A stretch of 12,288 bases of DNA from Deltaproteobacteria bacterium (GTDB lineage: Bacteria > Desulfobacterota > Desulfobacteria > Desulfobacterales > ETH-SRB1): assembly GCA_030627475.1 (NCBI GenBank), contig DAOURZ010000013.1, forward strand, positions 1 to 12,288, written 5' to 3'. Positions 1-7,989 of the stretch are shown here, piece by piece. The notes below the pieces were generated by a model that did not search any database, was not told where the DNA came from, and saw only the letters and a program-made list of their open reading frames with translations. A program made the position numbers and the translations under genes. Each line of letters begins with the position of its first letter. Position 1 is the first letter of the stretch.

Positions 1-11
1 ACCGTAAACCG

Positions 12-452
12 TTACCCCTGTTCTTTAACATAAATCATCCTGAGATCATAAAGAATGTTTTTCAGCAAATTCTCTTCTTCTTTTGATAGATTCCCTTTTG
101 TTTTTTCTTCAAGCATGCCTAAAATATCTATTGTTTGTTTTCCCAGAGGCAAATTTTTAACCTTTTTGCCTGTGGCGGGGTCTTCCATAATCCCAAGATG
201 CAGTAAAGCAGATGCGTTTAAAGAAAATATAAAGGTCGAAAAATTAATTTCCGGTAAATGAACTTTGGACTCTGTTTTTTGTTCCTTTGCTGAAACGGAT
301 TCTTCTTTTGGAAATTCTTTAGCTTTTTCTTCCGTCTTTTCTTTTGATTCTTCTTTTGATTCTTCTTTTAATTCTTCTTTTGATTCTTCTTCAGTTCCTG
401 TAGCAAAAATTCTACGGTCTTTTATAGTAAAACTTGATTTTTTTTCTGACAT
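12..452 (-). CDS. DUF1844 family protein with Glu/Lys/Ser-rich N-terminal tail
   Basis: A 146-residue soluble protein of unknown function. The C-terminal part (about residues 70-142) matches my memory of the DUF1844 family: F-x-F-x-L-x-x-S-A-L-x-H-L-G-x-x-x-D-P followed by N-L-P-L-x-x-Q-T-I-D-x-L-x-x-L-E-E-K-T-x-G-N-L and L-Y-D-L-R. Residues 21-65 are a highly charged low-complexity tail built on ESKE-type repeats, probably disordered. I chose the ATG at 452 because AAGGAG lies 8 bases upstream; a longer frame starting at a TTG (473) would run through that Shine-Dalgarno. It lies 52 bases downstream of serA on the same strand and is probably co-transcribed with it. No catalytic motif is visible, and no function should be assigned beyond the family name. 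Confidence 0.85.
   Translation of the reverse strand: MSEKKSSFTIKDRRIFATGTEEESKEELKEESKEESKEKTEEKAKEFPKEESVSAKEQKTESKVHLPEINFSTFIFSLNASALLHLGIMEDPATGKKVKNLPLGKQTIDILGMLEEKTKGNLSKEEENLLKNILYDLRMIYVKEQG
346..393. repeat. 12-bp tandem repeat inside the DUF1844 gene
   Basis: Four consecutive copies of a 12-bp unit (gattcttctttt on the plus strand; copy 3 starts with a, copy 4 ends in ca) occupy this stretch. The unit keeps the reading frame and encodes ESKE-like tetrapeptides in the charged tail, so copy number can change by slippage without a frameshift. Confidence 0.85.
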
Positions 453-504
453 TGTTAATCTCCTTATCAACAATCCACCAATATTAAAAGTTCAACAGCC
501 TATC

Positions 505-2085
505 TCAAAGTTCAAAGGATGTAACACACTTAACAAGCGGCAGAGAACGTAATTTTTCAAGGACATCATTGGGGATTGGCATATCCGTTCTGAGAAAAAT
601 AATATTTTTTTCCCCCTCTTTTTCCTGACCGACTTGCATCAAATCAATGTTAATATCGTTTTCACCGAGAATCATACCAATGGTTCCTATAGCGCCCGGC
701 TTATCAATATTGTTTATAAGTATTAGATGACCCTGTGGAACCATTTCAACCCTGAAGTTATTAAGCCTGACAACTCTTGGCTCTTTTTTCCCGAATAATG
801 TTCCAGCCACTGTACTTGTTGTTTCCGTGCTGATTGCACGCACAGTAATCAGATTTAAATAATCTTCGGATTCAGCGTTTGTTGTTTCTGTAACCCTGAC
901 ACCTCTCTCTTTTGCAAGAATAATTGCATTAACGAAATTTACATCATCCTTTACTACAGGAGTAAGCAACCCTTTCATTAAAGCTATTGAAACAGGTGAA
1001 AGGTCAAGTCCTTTAAAATCTCCTGTATAATCAATAACTACTTCTTTTAAAGGCCAGCTTGAAAGCTGAGCCAGAAAACAGCCGATTTTCTCTGCAAGGG
1101 TTAAAAAAGGTCCGAGTTTTCTCATGATTTCGCCGGTAACAGAGGAAGTATTAACAGCGTTAATTATAGTTCCGTTTTTAAGATAGTCAATTATCTGGCC
1201 GGCAATTGCTACTGCAACATTAGTCTGGGCTTCCTGTGTAGATGCACCAAGGTGCGGAGTACATACCAGACGATCCATTCCAATCAGGGGTGATTTGCCT
1301 GGAGGCTCAACTTCAAAAACATCCAGGGCTGCTCCATCTACTTTGCCCGATTTCATGGCTTCATAAAGATCATTTTCTTTAATAATGCCGCCACGAGCAC
1401 AGTTTATAATCATCACTCCCTCTTTCATCTTATCGAAAGCCTCTTTATTGATCATGCCGACAGTTTCTTTAAGGCTTGGAACGTGAACAGTTATGTAATC
1501 AGCTATTTTATATAACTCTTCAAGAGAAACGCATTTAAAACCCGCTTTTTCAATACGTTCCGGCGTAACACAAGGATCATATACAACAACCTGCATTTTA
1601 AGCCCGCGTGCGCGATCCGCAACGATTGAGCCGATTTTACCAAATCCGATAACACCAAGAATCTTGTTAAAAAGCTCTTTTCCCTGCAAATTCTTTTTTT
1701 CCCAGCGTCCATCCTTCAACGATGAAGTTCCCATTGGTATGTTGCGTGTTAAAGAAAGCATAAGAGCAATTGAATGCTCAGCAGCGGTAATAACATTGCC
1801 GCCTGGAGTATTCATTACAACTATGCCTTTTTTTGATGCTGAGGGTATATCCACATTGTCGAGACCGATTCCCGCACGGCCGATGACTTTCAAACGAGTT
1901 GCCTCTTTCATAAGCTCATCCGTTACTTGTGTGGCGCTCCGTATTACAAGAGCGTCATACTTCCCGATGCTTGCTTTAAGTTCATCCGGAGACAATCCGA
2001 TATTAACATCCACTTCAAAACCCTCTTCTTGTTGAAACATTTTAATTCCGGCTTCATCAAGATTATCACTGATCAAAACTTTCAT
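505..2085 (-). CDS. serA: D-3-phosphoglycerate dehydrogenase, long form with ACT domain
   Basis: Oxidises 3-phosphoglycerate to 3-phosphohydroxypyruvate with NAD+, the first step of serine synthesis, in the cytosol. The 526-residue length is that of the long (type I) enzymes. The substrate domain holds the G-R-A-G-I-G-L-D-N-V-D segment (69-79). The nucleotide-binding fold has GFGKIG (147-152) with the acidic D170 after the second strand. The catalytic set is visible as R231 in CARGG, E260 in DVFEVEP and H278 in PHLG. An intervening allosteric-substrate-binding domain (about 315-445) leads into a C-terminal ACT domain (about 453-526, with D-K-P-G-A-I-G), which in this family binds serine for feedback inhibition. 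Start is ATG 2085, with AGGGAG 7 bases upstream; a TTG at 2115 would add 10 residues outside the conserved N-terminus (MKVLISD). It is divergent from the ClpX-like gene and followed by the DUF1844 gene. Confidence 0.97.
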   Translation of the reverse strand: MKVLISDNLDEAGIKMFQQEEGFEVDVNIGLSPDELKASIGKYDALVIRSATQVTDELMKEATRLKVIGRAGIGLDNVDIPSASKKGIVVMNTPGGNVITAAEHSIALMLSLTRNIPMGTSSLKDGRWEKKNLQGKELFNKILGVIGFGKIGSIVADRARGLKMQVVVYDPCVTPERIEKAGFKCVSLEELYKIADYITVHVPSLKETVGMINKEAFDKMKEGVMIINCARGGIIKENDLYEAMKSGKVDGAALDVFEVEPPGKSPLIGMDRLVCTPHLGASTQEAQTNVAVAIAGQIIDYLKNGTIINAVNTSSVTGEIMRKLGPFLTLAEKIGCFLAQLSSWPLKEVVIDYTGDFKGLDLSPVSIALMKGLLTPVVKDDVNFVNAIILAKERGVRVTETTNAESEDYLNLITVRAISTETTSTVAGTLFGKKEPRVVRLNNFRVEMVPQGHLILINNIDKPGAIGTIGMILGENDINIDLMQVGQEKEGEKNIIFLRTDMPIPNDVLEKLRSLPLVKCVTSFEL

Positions 2086-2137
2086 TATTTTCTCCCTAAA
2101 ACGAAAATTAAACAAATTACATTCCCCCTTAATCTTC

Positions 2138-2166
2138 CTTCAAAGGGAGACTTTGAAGACTTTTTT
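2138..2166. other. Perfect hairpin in the serA leader region
   Basis: CTTCAAAG (2138-2145) and CTTTGAAG (2151-2158) form an 8-bp perfect stem with a 5-base loop. A run of six T (2161-2166) follows two bases after the stem on the plus strand, which looks like an intrinsic terminator in that direction, but no plus-strand gene ends here. On the minus strand it would sit in the 5' untranslated region of serA, about 53 bases upstream of the start. Role unknown. Confidence 0.45.
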
Positions 2167-2178
2167 AGAAAACTTCGG

Positions 2179-2215
2179 ACTATCGAGAATACAAGTCCTG
2201 ATGGACAAAGATAGT
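2179..2215. other. Nested hairpin in the serA/ClpX-like divergent region
   Basis: Outer arms ACTATC (2179-2184) and GATAGT (2210-2215) enclose a smaller stem GTCC (2195-2198)/GGAC (2203-2206) with a TGAT loop. Together with the neighbouring hairpin at 2138-2158 it gives structure to the roughly 295-base divergent region, which has no reading frame that I can support. It could be part of a structured serA leader or an operator; the stems are short. Confidence 0.25.
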
Positions 2216-2380
2216 TATACTTTTCAATAATACAACTATGCTATATATCGTTTTTTATAAAAATGCTGAAAATTATCAAAAAAACAGGCACAAGCAAAAC
2301 CATTAAAATTGTAGCATTTGGTAACTTTTTATTACTGATATGGTCTTGCAACTTAATATAAATAATGTTAAATTATTAAT

Positions 2381-3994
2381 ATGAAAATAGCAATCCCCAA
2401 AGAAGCTGTAACACAAATAATGAGCGATTATGATTGTTCTGAAGAAGAAGCAACCAAAGCGTATCTTGATGCTGAAGACAGAGCTAAAGAGGCATTCAAT
2501 TCTATTCTTGCAGAACGCTTTGGTGCAAGAAAACAAACTCCGGAGGCTTTGGCACCTGAAATTTATACCCCTAAAGAAATTAAAAGTCATTTAGACAAAT
2601 ATATAATTGGACAGGAGGAGTATAAAAAAAGGCTCGCAATTTCCGCTGCATATCATTTTGCTATGATAAAATATCTTAGCGAGCATCCGGATGATGTGAC
2701 GGTAAAAAGATTTCGAAAGAAAAATACCATTACAGCCGGACCTTCAGGTAGTGGAAAAACTTACAGCGTGGAGGTTATGGGTGATCTTTTGCAGGTTCCA
2801 ACACTTATAATTGATGCTACCGATTATACAGAGGCCGGTTATGTCGGTAAAAGCGCCGATGATATGATACGAGAATTGATTGATTTGGCGCCGGGTTATA
2901 ATAGAGAAGAACAGGCTCGTTTCATAAGTACTTACGGTGGCATGATATGTATTGATGAAATTGATAAAAAAGCAAAAGATGGTACATCCGCGGGGCATGA
3001 TATCTCCAGAGAAGGATTCCAAAGATCTGTCCTTAAACTAATAGAAAGAAAATCAGTACCAATAAACAATCCTTTCTCTGCTGCTTCTCAAATTCAAGAA
3101 GTTATAAACAGGCAAAAAACTAAAAAAGCTACAAAGCAAGAGACCATGATAAGTACTGAAAACATACTGTTTATATTGGGTGGCTCTTTTGAGAGACTCG
3201 GAAATAATCTGGAATCTATTGTCAAGAAGCGTTTGCAGCACAAGGGAAGAGTTCGCGAAGATGGAAGCGTTGAAATTAAGGGGTTTGCTAAAGACGATAA
3301 AAAGAGTGATAAAGGTAAATTGCAAAGCTACTATAAAGAAGCGGAAGCAGATGATTTTATTGAGTTCGGACTTTTACCGGAATTGATCGGCAGATCGCCA
3401 ATAAGAACCTTTGTCAATCTTTTGTCCAAAAATGATTTAATTCGCATTATGCAGGAAACCGAAGATTCAATTCTCAATCAATATGAGCTGGAATTTAAGT
3501 TGTTCAATATTGAACTGGAATTTAGCTCAGAAGCAGTTGAGTATATAGCGGAAAAGGCAGAAAATAAAAAGACAGGTGCCCGTGCTCTTGTAAGTGTATG
3601 GGAAAACATCTTGACAGATTTCCAGTTTGAGCTTCCAGGTACGAATTTTTCAAAATTAGAGGTTACCAGGAAGCTATGTGAAAGGCCAAAAGATGAGCTG
3701 TTGAAAATACTTAAAAGGTCTCCATTCGCGGATTTTGTTGAGCATTTTAAAAAAGAATACGGAGTTGAACTTATTTTGAACGAAAATATTCAGAGTTATA
3801 TAGAAAAATATGCAGCTCAAAATAACGTGCAGATATCCGAGACACTTAAAAAATTATTCTTCAGCGCATCAGCATTAAATTATATGGACATCAAGGAGCC
3901 ATATAAAGTTACCATAGAAATGGTACAAGATGAAAAGTATTTTGATAAGCTGTTTGCTTGCTGGTATGAAAATCAAAAGAAAAAACTAAAATAA
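2381..3994 (+). CDS. Divergent ClpX-like AAA+ ATPase without zinc-binding domain
   Basis: A 537-residue AAA+ unfoldase of the Clp/HslU class, cytosolic. Order of motifs: ClpX-type entry segment YIIGQEEYKKRLA (74-86), Walker A GPSGSGKT (120-127), pore loop GYVG (153-156), Walker B ending IDEID (191-195), sensor-1 region LGGSF (266-270), IGR arginine-finger region (336-338) and sensor 2 TGAR (398-401). These follow ClpX closely, for example GLLPELIGRSP and KKTGARAL. Differences from ClpX: there is no Cys4 zinc-binding N-domain but an acidic helical N-terminus of about 60 residues. The region where ClpX carries the IGF ClpP-docking tripeptide reads IKGFAKDDKKSDKG (299-312). About 100 extra residues follow the small AAA domain. 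No clpP is adjacent. I infer an ATP-driven remodelling or unfolding enzyme with unknown substrates; ClpP partnership is doubtful. The ATG has no clear Shine-Dalgarno in the very AT-rich upstream sequence, so the start is less certain than the family. Confidence 0.85.
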   Translation: MKIAIPKEAVTQIMSDYDCSEEEATKAYLDAEDRAKEAFNSILAERFGARKQTPEALAPEIYTPKEIKSHLDKYIIGQEEYKKRLAISAAYHFAMIKYLSEHPDDVTVKRFRKKNTITAGPSGSGKTYSVEVMGDLLQVPTLIIDATDYTEAGYVGKSADDMIRELIDLAPGYNREEQARFISTYGGMICIDEIDKKAKDGTSAGHDISREGFQRSVLKLIERKSVPINNPFSAASQIQEVINRQKTKKATKQETMISTENILFILGGSFERLGNNLESIVKKRLQHKGRVREDGSVEIKGFAKDDKKSDKGKLQSYYKEAEADDFIEFGLLPELIGRSPIRTFVNLLSKNDLIRIMQETEDSILNQYELEFKLFNIELEFSSEAVEYIAEKAENKKTGARALVSVWENILTDFQFELPGTNFSKLEVTRKLCERPKDELLKILKRSPFADFVEHFKKEYGVELILNENIQSYIEKYAAQNNVQISETLKKLFFSASALNYMDIKEPYKVTIEMVQDEKYFDKLFACWYENQKKKLK

Positions 3995-4029
3995 ACCTCC
4001 GGAACAAATCCAATGTCTTTGAAAATCAT

Positions 4030-4046
4030 ACCCGAAGATAGCGGGT
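4030..4046. terminator. Hairpin between convergent genes, possible bidirectional terminator
   Basis: ACCCG (4030-4034) and CGGGT (4042-4046) form a 5-bp GC-rich stem with a 7-base loop. Short T-rich runs flank it (TTTTC on the plus side, ATGATTTTC on the minus side). It sits in the 70-base gap between the stops of the ClpX-like gene and aroE. Stem and T-tract are short, so strength is uncertain. Confidence 0.45.
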
Positions 4047-4064
4047 TTTCATCCTTTATATTTT

Positions 4065-4874
4065 TTAAAGAGCATCCAGTACGGTTTTTCTCATAACATC
4101 AAGCGGAGCTTTCTTCCCTGTCCATAATTCAAACTGGGCTGCTCCCTGATAAACAAACATTGAAACTCCGCCTGTTGTAATGCAGCCGATATTTTCAGCT
4201 TCTTTTAAAAGCCGGGTTTTCAGGGGATTATAAACAACATCCATTACAACCATATCTTTGTGCAGGTACTCTTTTTTTATTGGCATTTCGTCAATATTTG
4301 GATTCATCCCAATAGGTGTCGCATTAATAAGAATTTGACAGTCATAATCTTTATACTCCTGCAATGGATAATATGCTACACCAAGGTCTCCGGCCAGGCG
4401 TTTTCCTTCATCTTCCAATACGTTCACAATAGTTAATCTGCCGCCTTCGGATAATATACCATATCCAATTGCACGTGCAGCGCCTCCGGCGCCTATCATT
4501 ATAACCTTTTTGTCTTTGATACCTGTTTTTTCCAGCAGAGCATTTGTTGCTCCAAGATAGTCTGTATTATAACCTGAAAGCCTGCCTTGTTTATTGACTA
4601 TAGTATTAACAGCGCCAATCTTTATAGCGCTTTCATCTATTTCATCTAAAAATTCCATTACCGTCAGTTTATGAGGGATAGTAACACTGACGCCTTTTAT
4701 CCCCAAACCCCTTATGCCGGAAATAGCGGAAGAAACATCTTTTACATTAAATGCAAGATAAACTCCGTTATATCCTGTGTGGGCAAATGCGCTGTTATGC
4801 ATAACAGGACTCAAGCTGTGTGATACAGGATCTCCAAGTACGCAAAAAAGAGAAGTACTCGCATCAATATTCAT
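4065..4874 (-). CDS. aroE: Shikimate dehydrogenase
   Basis: Reduces 3-dehydroshikimate to shikimate with NADPH, the fourth step of the shikimate pathway. The 269-residue length is typical. Substrate-binding SHSLSP is at 18-23, the catalytic lysine K69 is in SVTIPHK, and N103-T104-D105 holds the catalytic aspartate. The dinucleotide-binding loop GAGGAAR lies at 128-134, NATPIGM at 184-190, and the C-terminal signature GAAQFELWTG at 244-253. The cofactor loop is followed by N151-V152 rather than the N-R-T of NADPH-preferring AroE, so cofactor preference is open. ATG 4874 has GAGGT 9 bases upstream. It is the last gene of the aroA'-aroB'-pheA-aroE operon, 51 bases after pheA, and converges on the ClpX-like gene. 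Confidence 0.96.
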   Translation of the reverse strand: MNIDASTSLFCVLGDPVSHSLSPVMHNSAFAHTGYNGVYLAFNVKDVSSAISGIRGLGIKGVSVTIPHKLTVMEFLDEIDESAIKIGAVNTIVNKQGRLSGYNTDYLGATNALLEKTGIKDKKVIMIGAGGAARAIGYGILSEGGRLTIVNVLEDEGKRLAGDLGVAYYPLQEYKDYDCQILINATPIGMNPNIDEMPIKKEYLHKDMVVMDVVYNPLKTRLLKEAENIGCITTGGVSMFVYQGAAQFELWTGKKAPLDVMRKTVLDAL

Positions 4875-4925
4875 AATTGTTATACCTCGAAAATGTAAAA
4901 ATTTGAATTTTTTGACCCTTGATCT

Positions 4926-6059
4926 CTAAACGCCGATTCCTGGCTCCTGATTCCCGATCTTGACTCTTGGATACGAACCAAGGCATTTAAGAAAAAGGCA
5001 AAGCTTTCTCATCTCTGATATTGTCTCTTTCACTATGGCATCTTCTATATGTCCTTCTATATCAACGAAGAAAAAATAATTCCAGTTTTCGTGTTTGGTC
5101 GGTCTTGACTCAAGTTTAAGCGTATTAATTCCTGCGTCAGCAATAGGTTTTAAAACTTTGTTCAGAGTGCCCGGCACATGAGAAGTAACAAACATCATTG
5201 ATGTTTTATCGTATCCTGTTCTGCTGCTTTTATCTTTTCCGATAACAAGAAACCTTGTAATATTTCTTGAAAAATCTTCTATCTTTGATGCTGTAACTTG
5301 CAGGTTATAGATGTATGCCGCTTCTCTGCCGGCAATAGCAGCAGAACCAGGTTCTTTAGAGGCTTTTTGAGCGGCAAGTGCGGTGCTGCTACATTCTTTC
5401 AGTATACATTCAGGCAGATTTTTTTTCAACCATTTGTGGCACTGAGCAAAAGCATGAGGATGCGAATAGATTACTTTTATATCATCGATAGACCCTTTTG
5501 TTGATAACAGATCATGAGATATCGCAAGGTATATCTCGGCGCATATCTTCAAGTCGGAATCATAAAAAAGATCAACAGTATAATTTACTGTGCCTTCAAT
5601 CGAATTTTCAACAGGAGTAACACCGTAATGACATACACTTTTTTCAACTTCTGAAAAAATATCACAAATATTAGGCTGAGGAACAAATGAAATGCTGTGA
5701 CCGAAATGTTTAATAGCGGCAATGTGAGTGAATGTGGCCTCAGGTCCAAGATATGTTACTATCTGTGGCTTTTGAATTTCGCGGGATGCCGCAATTATCT
5801 CGGTGAAAATATGATGCAACGCATCATTATTTAAAAGACCTTTGTTAAGATTTGAAAGTCTTTTTATTATAATTGTTTCACGTGCACTGTCTAAAATCGG
5901 CGCATTGTTCAGTTCCTTGATTTGCCCAATCTTTTTTGCAAGCAGAAGTCTTTTGTTGATAAGATCAAGGATATTGGTATCAATATCATTTATTGAGTTT
6001 CTTAAAGGGCTGATTTCCGGAATTGAATCATCATTTCTATAATTTTCAGAGTTTGTCAT
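4926..6059 (-). CDS. pheA: Bifunctional chorismate mutase / prephenate dehydratase
   Basis: Converts chorismate to prephenate and then to phenylpyruvate, the committed branch to phenylalanine. Three modules are visible in 377 residues. An AroQ-type chorismate mutase domain (about 18-95) has L-R-x-x-I-x-x-I-D and I-N-K-R with R37 and K48. A prephenate dehydratase domain (about 101-275) has YLGPEATF, GVTPVENSIEGTV (146-158) and the TRF motif (268-270). An ACT domain (about 285-365) carries ESRP (317-320), the phenylalanine-binding signature of feedback-inhibited PheA. ATG 6059 starts 4 bases after the aroB' stop, so translation is probably coupled; only a weak GGAA-type ribosome site precedes it, inside the end of aroB'. 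An upstream frame to 6122 overlaps aroB' and is not supported. The last dozen residues (after SYPRVKI) look like a non-conserved tail. Confidence 0.95.
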   Translation of the reverse strand: MTNSENYRNDDSIPEISPLRNSINDIDTNILDLINKRLLLAKKIGQIKELNNAPILDSARETIIIKRLSNLNKGLLNNDALHHIFTEIIAASREIQKPQIVTYLGPEATFTHIAAIKHFGHSISFVPQPNICDIFSEVEKSVCHYGVTPVENSIEGTVNYTVDLFYDSDLKICAEIYLAISHDLLSTKGSIDDIKVIYSHPHAFAQCHKWLKKNLPECILKECSSTALAAQKASKEPGSAAIAGREAAYIYNLQVTASKIEDFSRNITRFLVIGKDKSSRTGYDKTSMMFVTSHVPGTLNKVLKPIADAGINTLKLESRPTKHENWNYFFFVDIEGHIEDAIVKETISEMRKLCLFLKCLGSYPRVKIGNQEPGIGV

Positions 6060-6063
6060 GATA

Positions 6064-7056
6064 TTACTTTTCCGTAATTGTTTCTTCAATTTTGTGTCCG
6101 AAATGCCTGCCGCATTCCTCAATTGCTACAAGAACTTCGTCTCCCGGCTTCAGGGCTACAACCGATACCGCTTTTCCTTCAGGATCAGTCAAGCGAATTG
6201 TTTCCGCATTTTGAAGAATAGTAGATATCTGCCTGTCTCCAACAACTGCTTTAATCAGCATTAAAGGGCGTTTTTCGATTTTCAGGCGCCCCACAATACC
6301 AACTGTTGTGTTGCCCTTAAAATCGACAATCATTACCTGATCTCCTGATGCAAGATCCGAAAGATACTTGGTTTTGTCTTCGGGAACTCTTGTATATGCG
6401 TGAACCGGCCCTGCATTTACCCTGAAAGGTCTGGGGGACACATATGGATTGGAGATACTTTCCGAATGAATCAGGAACAATGCGCTGCTACTGTTTCCAA
6501 CCAGCATGCCTTGCCCGGAAGTCATTGATGTGCATGTGTCAACACAGACTCTGTCACCCATTCCAAGAGGCATTACTTCCACAATCCTGGCTGTTTCAAG
6601 AGAAGTTTTATCTTCCATTGATTTCAGTTGAGAAAGAGCTTTTTTCAATTCAAGCGGATCTTTTGTATGAAAAAGAATATGATTTACACCTTTTTCCAAA
6701 ATTCCGAAAGCGGTTTGAGCTTCTTCAAAACTCTTAACCTGGGCAATAACATCGGCTCCTTTTGCTATCAAATTTTCCAGAGGTATTATTGTCCAGTTAC
6801 TGCATTGAAGAATAACCTTTTTATTTTGACTGAGCTTTAATATTTCTTCCTCATCCTTGCCGCTTTTAATTGAAAAAATGATTACATCTTTGCCTGTCTT
6901 TAAATCACCATCCTCTGAAATCGTCTGAATTCTGCCTAGTTCTTTTACTTTATCGGAAAATCCTTTTGGCACCATTATGCCGTCAGCCCCGCCTTCAAGG
7001 GCAGTTGTTACCATTTTCTTATCCCAGGGATCCACCTTCACCCAGATTTTTCGCAT
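6064..7056 (-). CDS. aroB': 3-dehydroquinate synthase II (archaeal-type)
   Basis: Catalyses NAD-dependent oxidative deamination and cyclisation of 2-amino-3,7-dideoxy-D-threo-hept-6-ulosonate to 3-dehydroquinate, the second step of the archaeal (MJ1249-type) route, and so replaces classical AroB. The 330-residue protein is unrelated to bacterial AroB. It shows the family's opening K-x-W-V-K-V-D-P-W-D with an N-terminal GGADGIMVP (22-30). The central block GMGDRVCVDTCTSM (165-178) is followed by GMLVGNSSSALFLIHSE (183-199) and PRPFRVNAGPVHAY (208-221). It ends with LKPGDEVLV and GRHFG (316-320). ATG 7056 is preceded by GGGGGT at 5 bases; a TTG at 7068 would add four residues and is less likely. 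It lies 62 bases after aroA' and 4 bases before pheA. Confidence 0.94.
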   Translation of the reverse strand: MRKIWVKVDPWDKKMVTTALEGGADGIMVPKGFSDKVKELGRIQTISEDGDLKTGKDVIIFSIKSGKDEEEILKLSQNKKVILQCSNWTIIPLENLIAKGADVIAQVKSFEEAQTAFGILEKGVNHILFHTKDPLELKKALSQLKSMEDKTSLETARIVEVMPLGMGDRVCVDTCTSMTSGQGMLVGNSSSALFLIHSESISNPYVSPRPFRVNAGPVHAYTRVPEDKTKYLSDLASGDQVMIVDFKGNTTVGIVGRLKIEKRPLMLIKAVVGDRQISTILQNAETIRLTDPEGKAVSVVALKPGDEVLVAIEECGRHFGHKIEETITEK

Positions 7057-7118
7057 TTTTACCCCCAATAGATCGGTTGTCGGTTCACAGTTTTATATCT
7101 TGATCAACCGTAATACAA

Positions 7119-7916
7119 CTATTTCAAAATTTTCAAGGCATCTTCCACGCTACTGTTATTATTTACAATGGCTGCAATAGCTTGCACCATTTGTTTTGGA
7201 TCTTTATGCTGAAAAACATTTCGACCTATGGAAACACCGGAGCCTCCGGCATCAATTGAGCCTTTTACCATTTCGAGTATTTCCCGATCCGAGTTCATTT
7301 TGGCTCCGCCTGCAATTACCACAGGTATAGAGCAGCCTTCAACAACTTCCCTGAAACTATCTGTTGAACCTGTGTAGGAAACCTTGACAATATCCGCTCC
7401 CATCTCATTTCCTACTCTGGCAGCATGTTTTATAACCTTAACGTCATACTCATCCTTTATGTTTACGCCTCTGGGATAGATCATAGCAAGAAGTGGCATG
7501 CCCCATGTGCGTGCCTCATAAGCGACTTTGCCGAAATCATGCAGCATTTCTTTTTCACCGGCATCGCCTAGGTTTACATGTATGGACACGGCATCTGCGC
7601 CGAGTTTGATAGCCTCTTCTACTGAACAAACAAGAGTTTTTGCATTAGGGTAAGGAGATAGAGCTGTTGAACCGGATAAATGTATGATCAGGCCTATATC
7701 CTTGCCTTCTTTGCGATGACTTTCACTAATAAGCCCTTTGTGTTCAACAATGGCATTAGCGCCTCCTTCAGCCACTTTATGTATAATGCTCTTCATATCC
7801 TGCAGCCCGTCAATAGGGCCCACAGAGATACCGTGATCCATTGGAACAATTATGGTTTTCTTTGTATTTCTGTTTAATATACGTTCCATACGAATATGTT
7901 TACCCAAGATTGTCAT
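7119..7916 (-). CDS. aroA': 2-amino-3,7-dideoxy-D-threo-hept-6-ulosonate synthase (ADTH synthase)
   Basis: Class I (Schiff-base) aldolase that condenses a DKFP-derived three-carbon unit with L-aspartate semialdehyde. It gives the seven-carbon precursor of dehydroquinate, replacing DAHP synthase as entry to the pathway. The 265-residue TIM barrel has VPMDHG (24-29), IHVNLGD (112-118), MIYPRG (145-150), DIVKVSYTG (175-183) and a C-terminal phosphate-binding IAGGAK and [13 protein letters not shown]. The spacing D27-Y147-K178 equals that of the catalytic Asp33, Tyr153 and Lys184 of Methanocaldococcus MJ0400 as I recall them, so the active site appears intact. The related fructose-bisphosphate aldolase FbaB is the alternative; adjacency to aroB' decides the call. 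ATG 7916 has a strong AGGAGG. First gene of the operon, downstream of a structured leader (7943-8147). Confidence 0.94.
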   Translation of the reverse strand: MTILGKHIRMERILNRNTKKTIIVPMDHGISVGPIDGLQDMKSIIHKVAEGGANAIVEHKGLISESHRKEGKDIGLIIHLSGSTALSPYPNAKTLVCSVEEAIKLGADAVSIHVNLGDAGEKEMLHDFGKVAYEARTWGMPLLAMIYPRGVNIKDEYDVKVIKHAARVGNEMGADIVKVSYTGSTDSFREVVEGCSIPVVIAGGAKMNSDREILEMVKGSIDAGGSGVSIGRNVFQHKDPKQMVQAIAAIVNNNSSVEDALKILK

Positions 7917-7942
7917 GATTTTTTCCTCCTTCTTTTAAACCC

Positions 7943-7972
7943 AAAAAGGCCGTGAAGTAGTTCTCCACGGCC
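7943..7972 (-). terminator. Second leader terminator (T2) of the aroA' operon
   Basis: Read on the minus strand, GGCCGTGGAG (7972-7963) pairs with CTTCACGGCC (7957-7948). The 10-bp stem includes one G-U pair, has a 5-base loop, and is followed directly by five T (7947-7943). It ends 26 bases before the aroA' start codon, just ahead of the AGGAGG, so it can only act as an attenuator for that operon. Confidence 0.8.
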
Positions 7973-7989
7973 CCTAAAAAAGCCGTGGA
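7964..7989 (-). promoter_or_regulatory. Candidate antiterminator hairpin of the aroA' leader
   Basis: The 3' arm of the first terminator, TCCACGGC (7989-7982), is perfectly complementary to the 5' arm of the second, GCCGTGGA (7971-7964). The result is an 8-bp stem with a 10-base loop. Forming it excludes both terminators at once. Complementarity is seen directly; that this fold is used in the cell is inference. Confidence 0.55.

Noticed and set aside
1664..2035. 123-residue plus-strand frame within serA
   Set aside because: Antisense shadow of a well-conserved enzyme; no ribosome site and no recognisable domain.
2346..2374. Promoter TTGCAA-N16/17-TTAAAT giving a leaderless ClpX-like transcript
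   Set aside because: The stretch is so AT-rich that such a match is expected by chance. The lack of a Shine-Dalgarno is noted in the gene entry instead.
4878..4925. Intrinsic terminator between pheA and aroE
   Set aside because: The region is A/T-rich but has no GC-rich stem followed by a T-tract, and aroE continues on the same strand with its own ribosome site.
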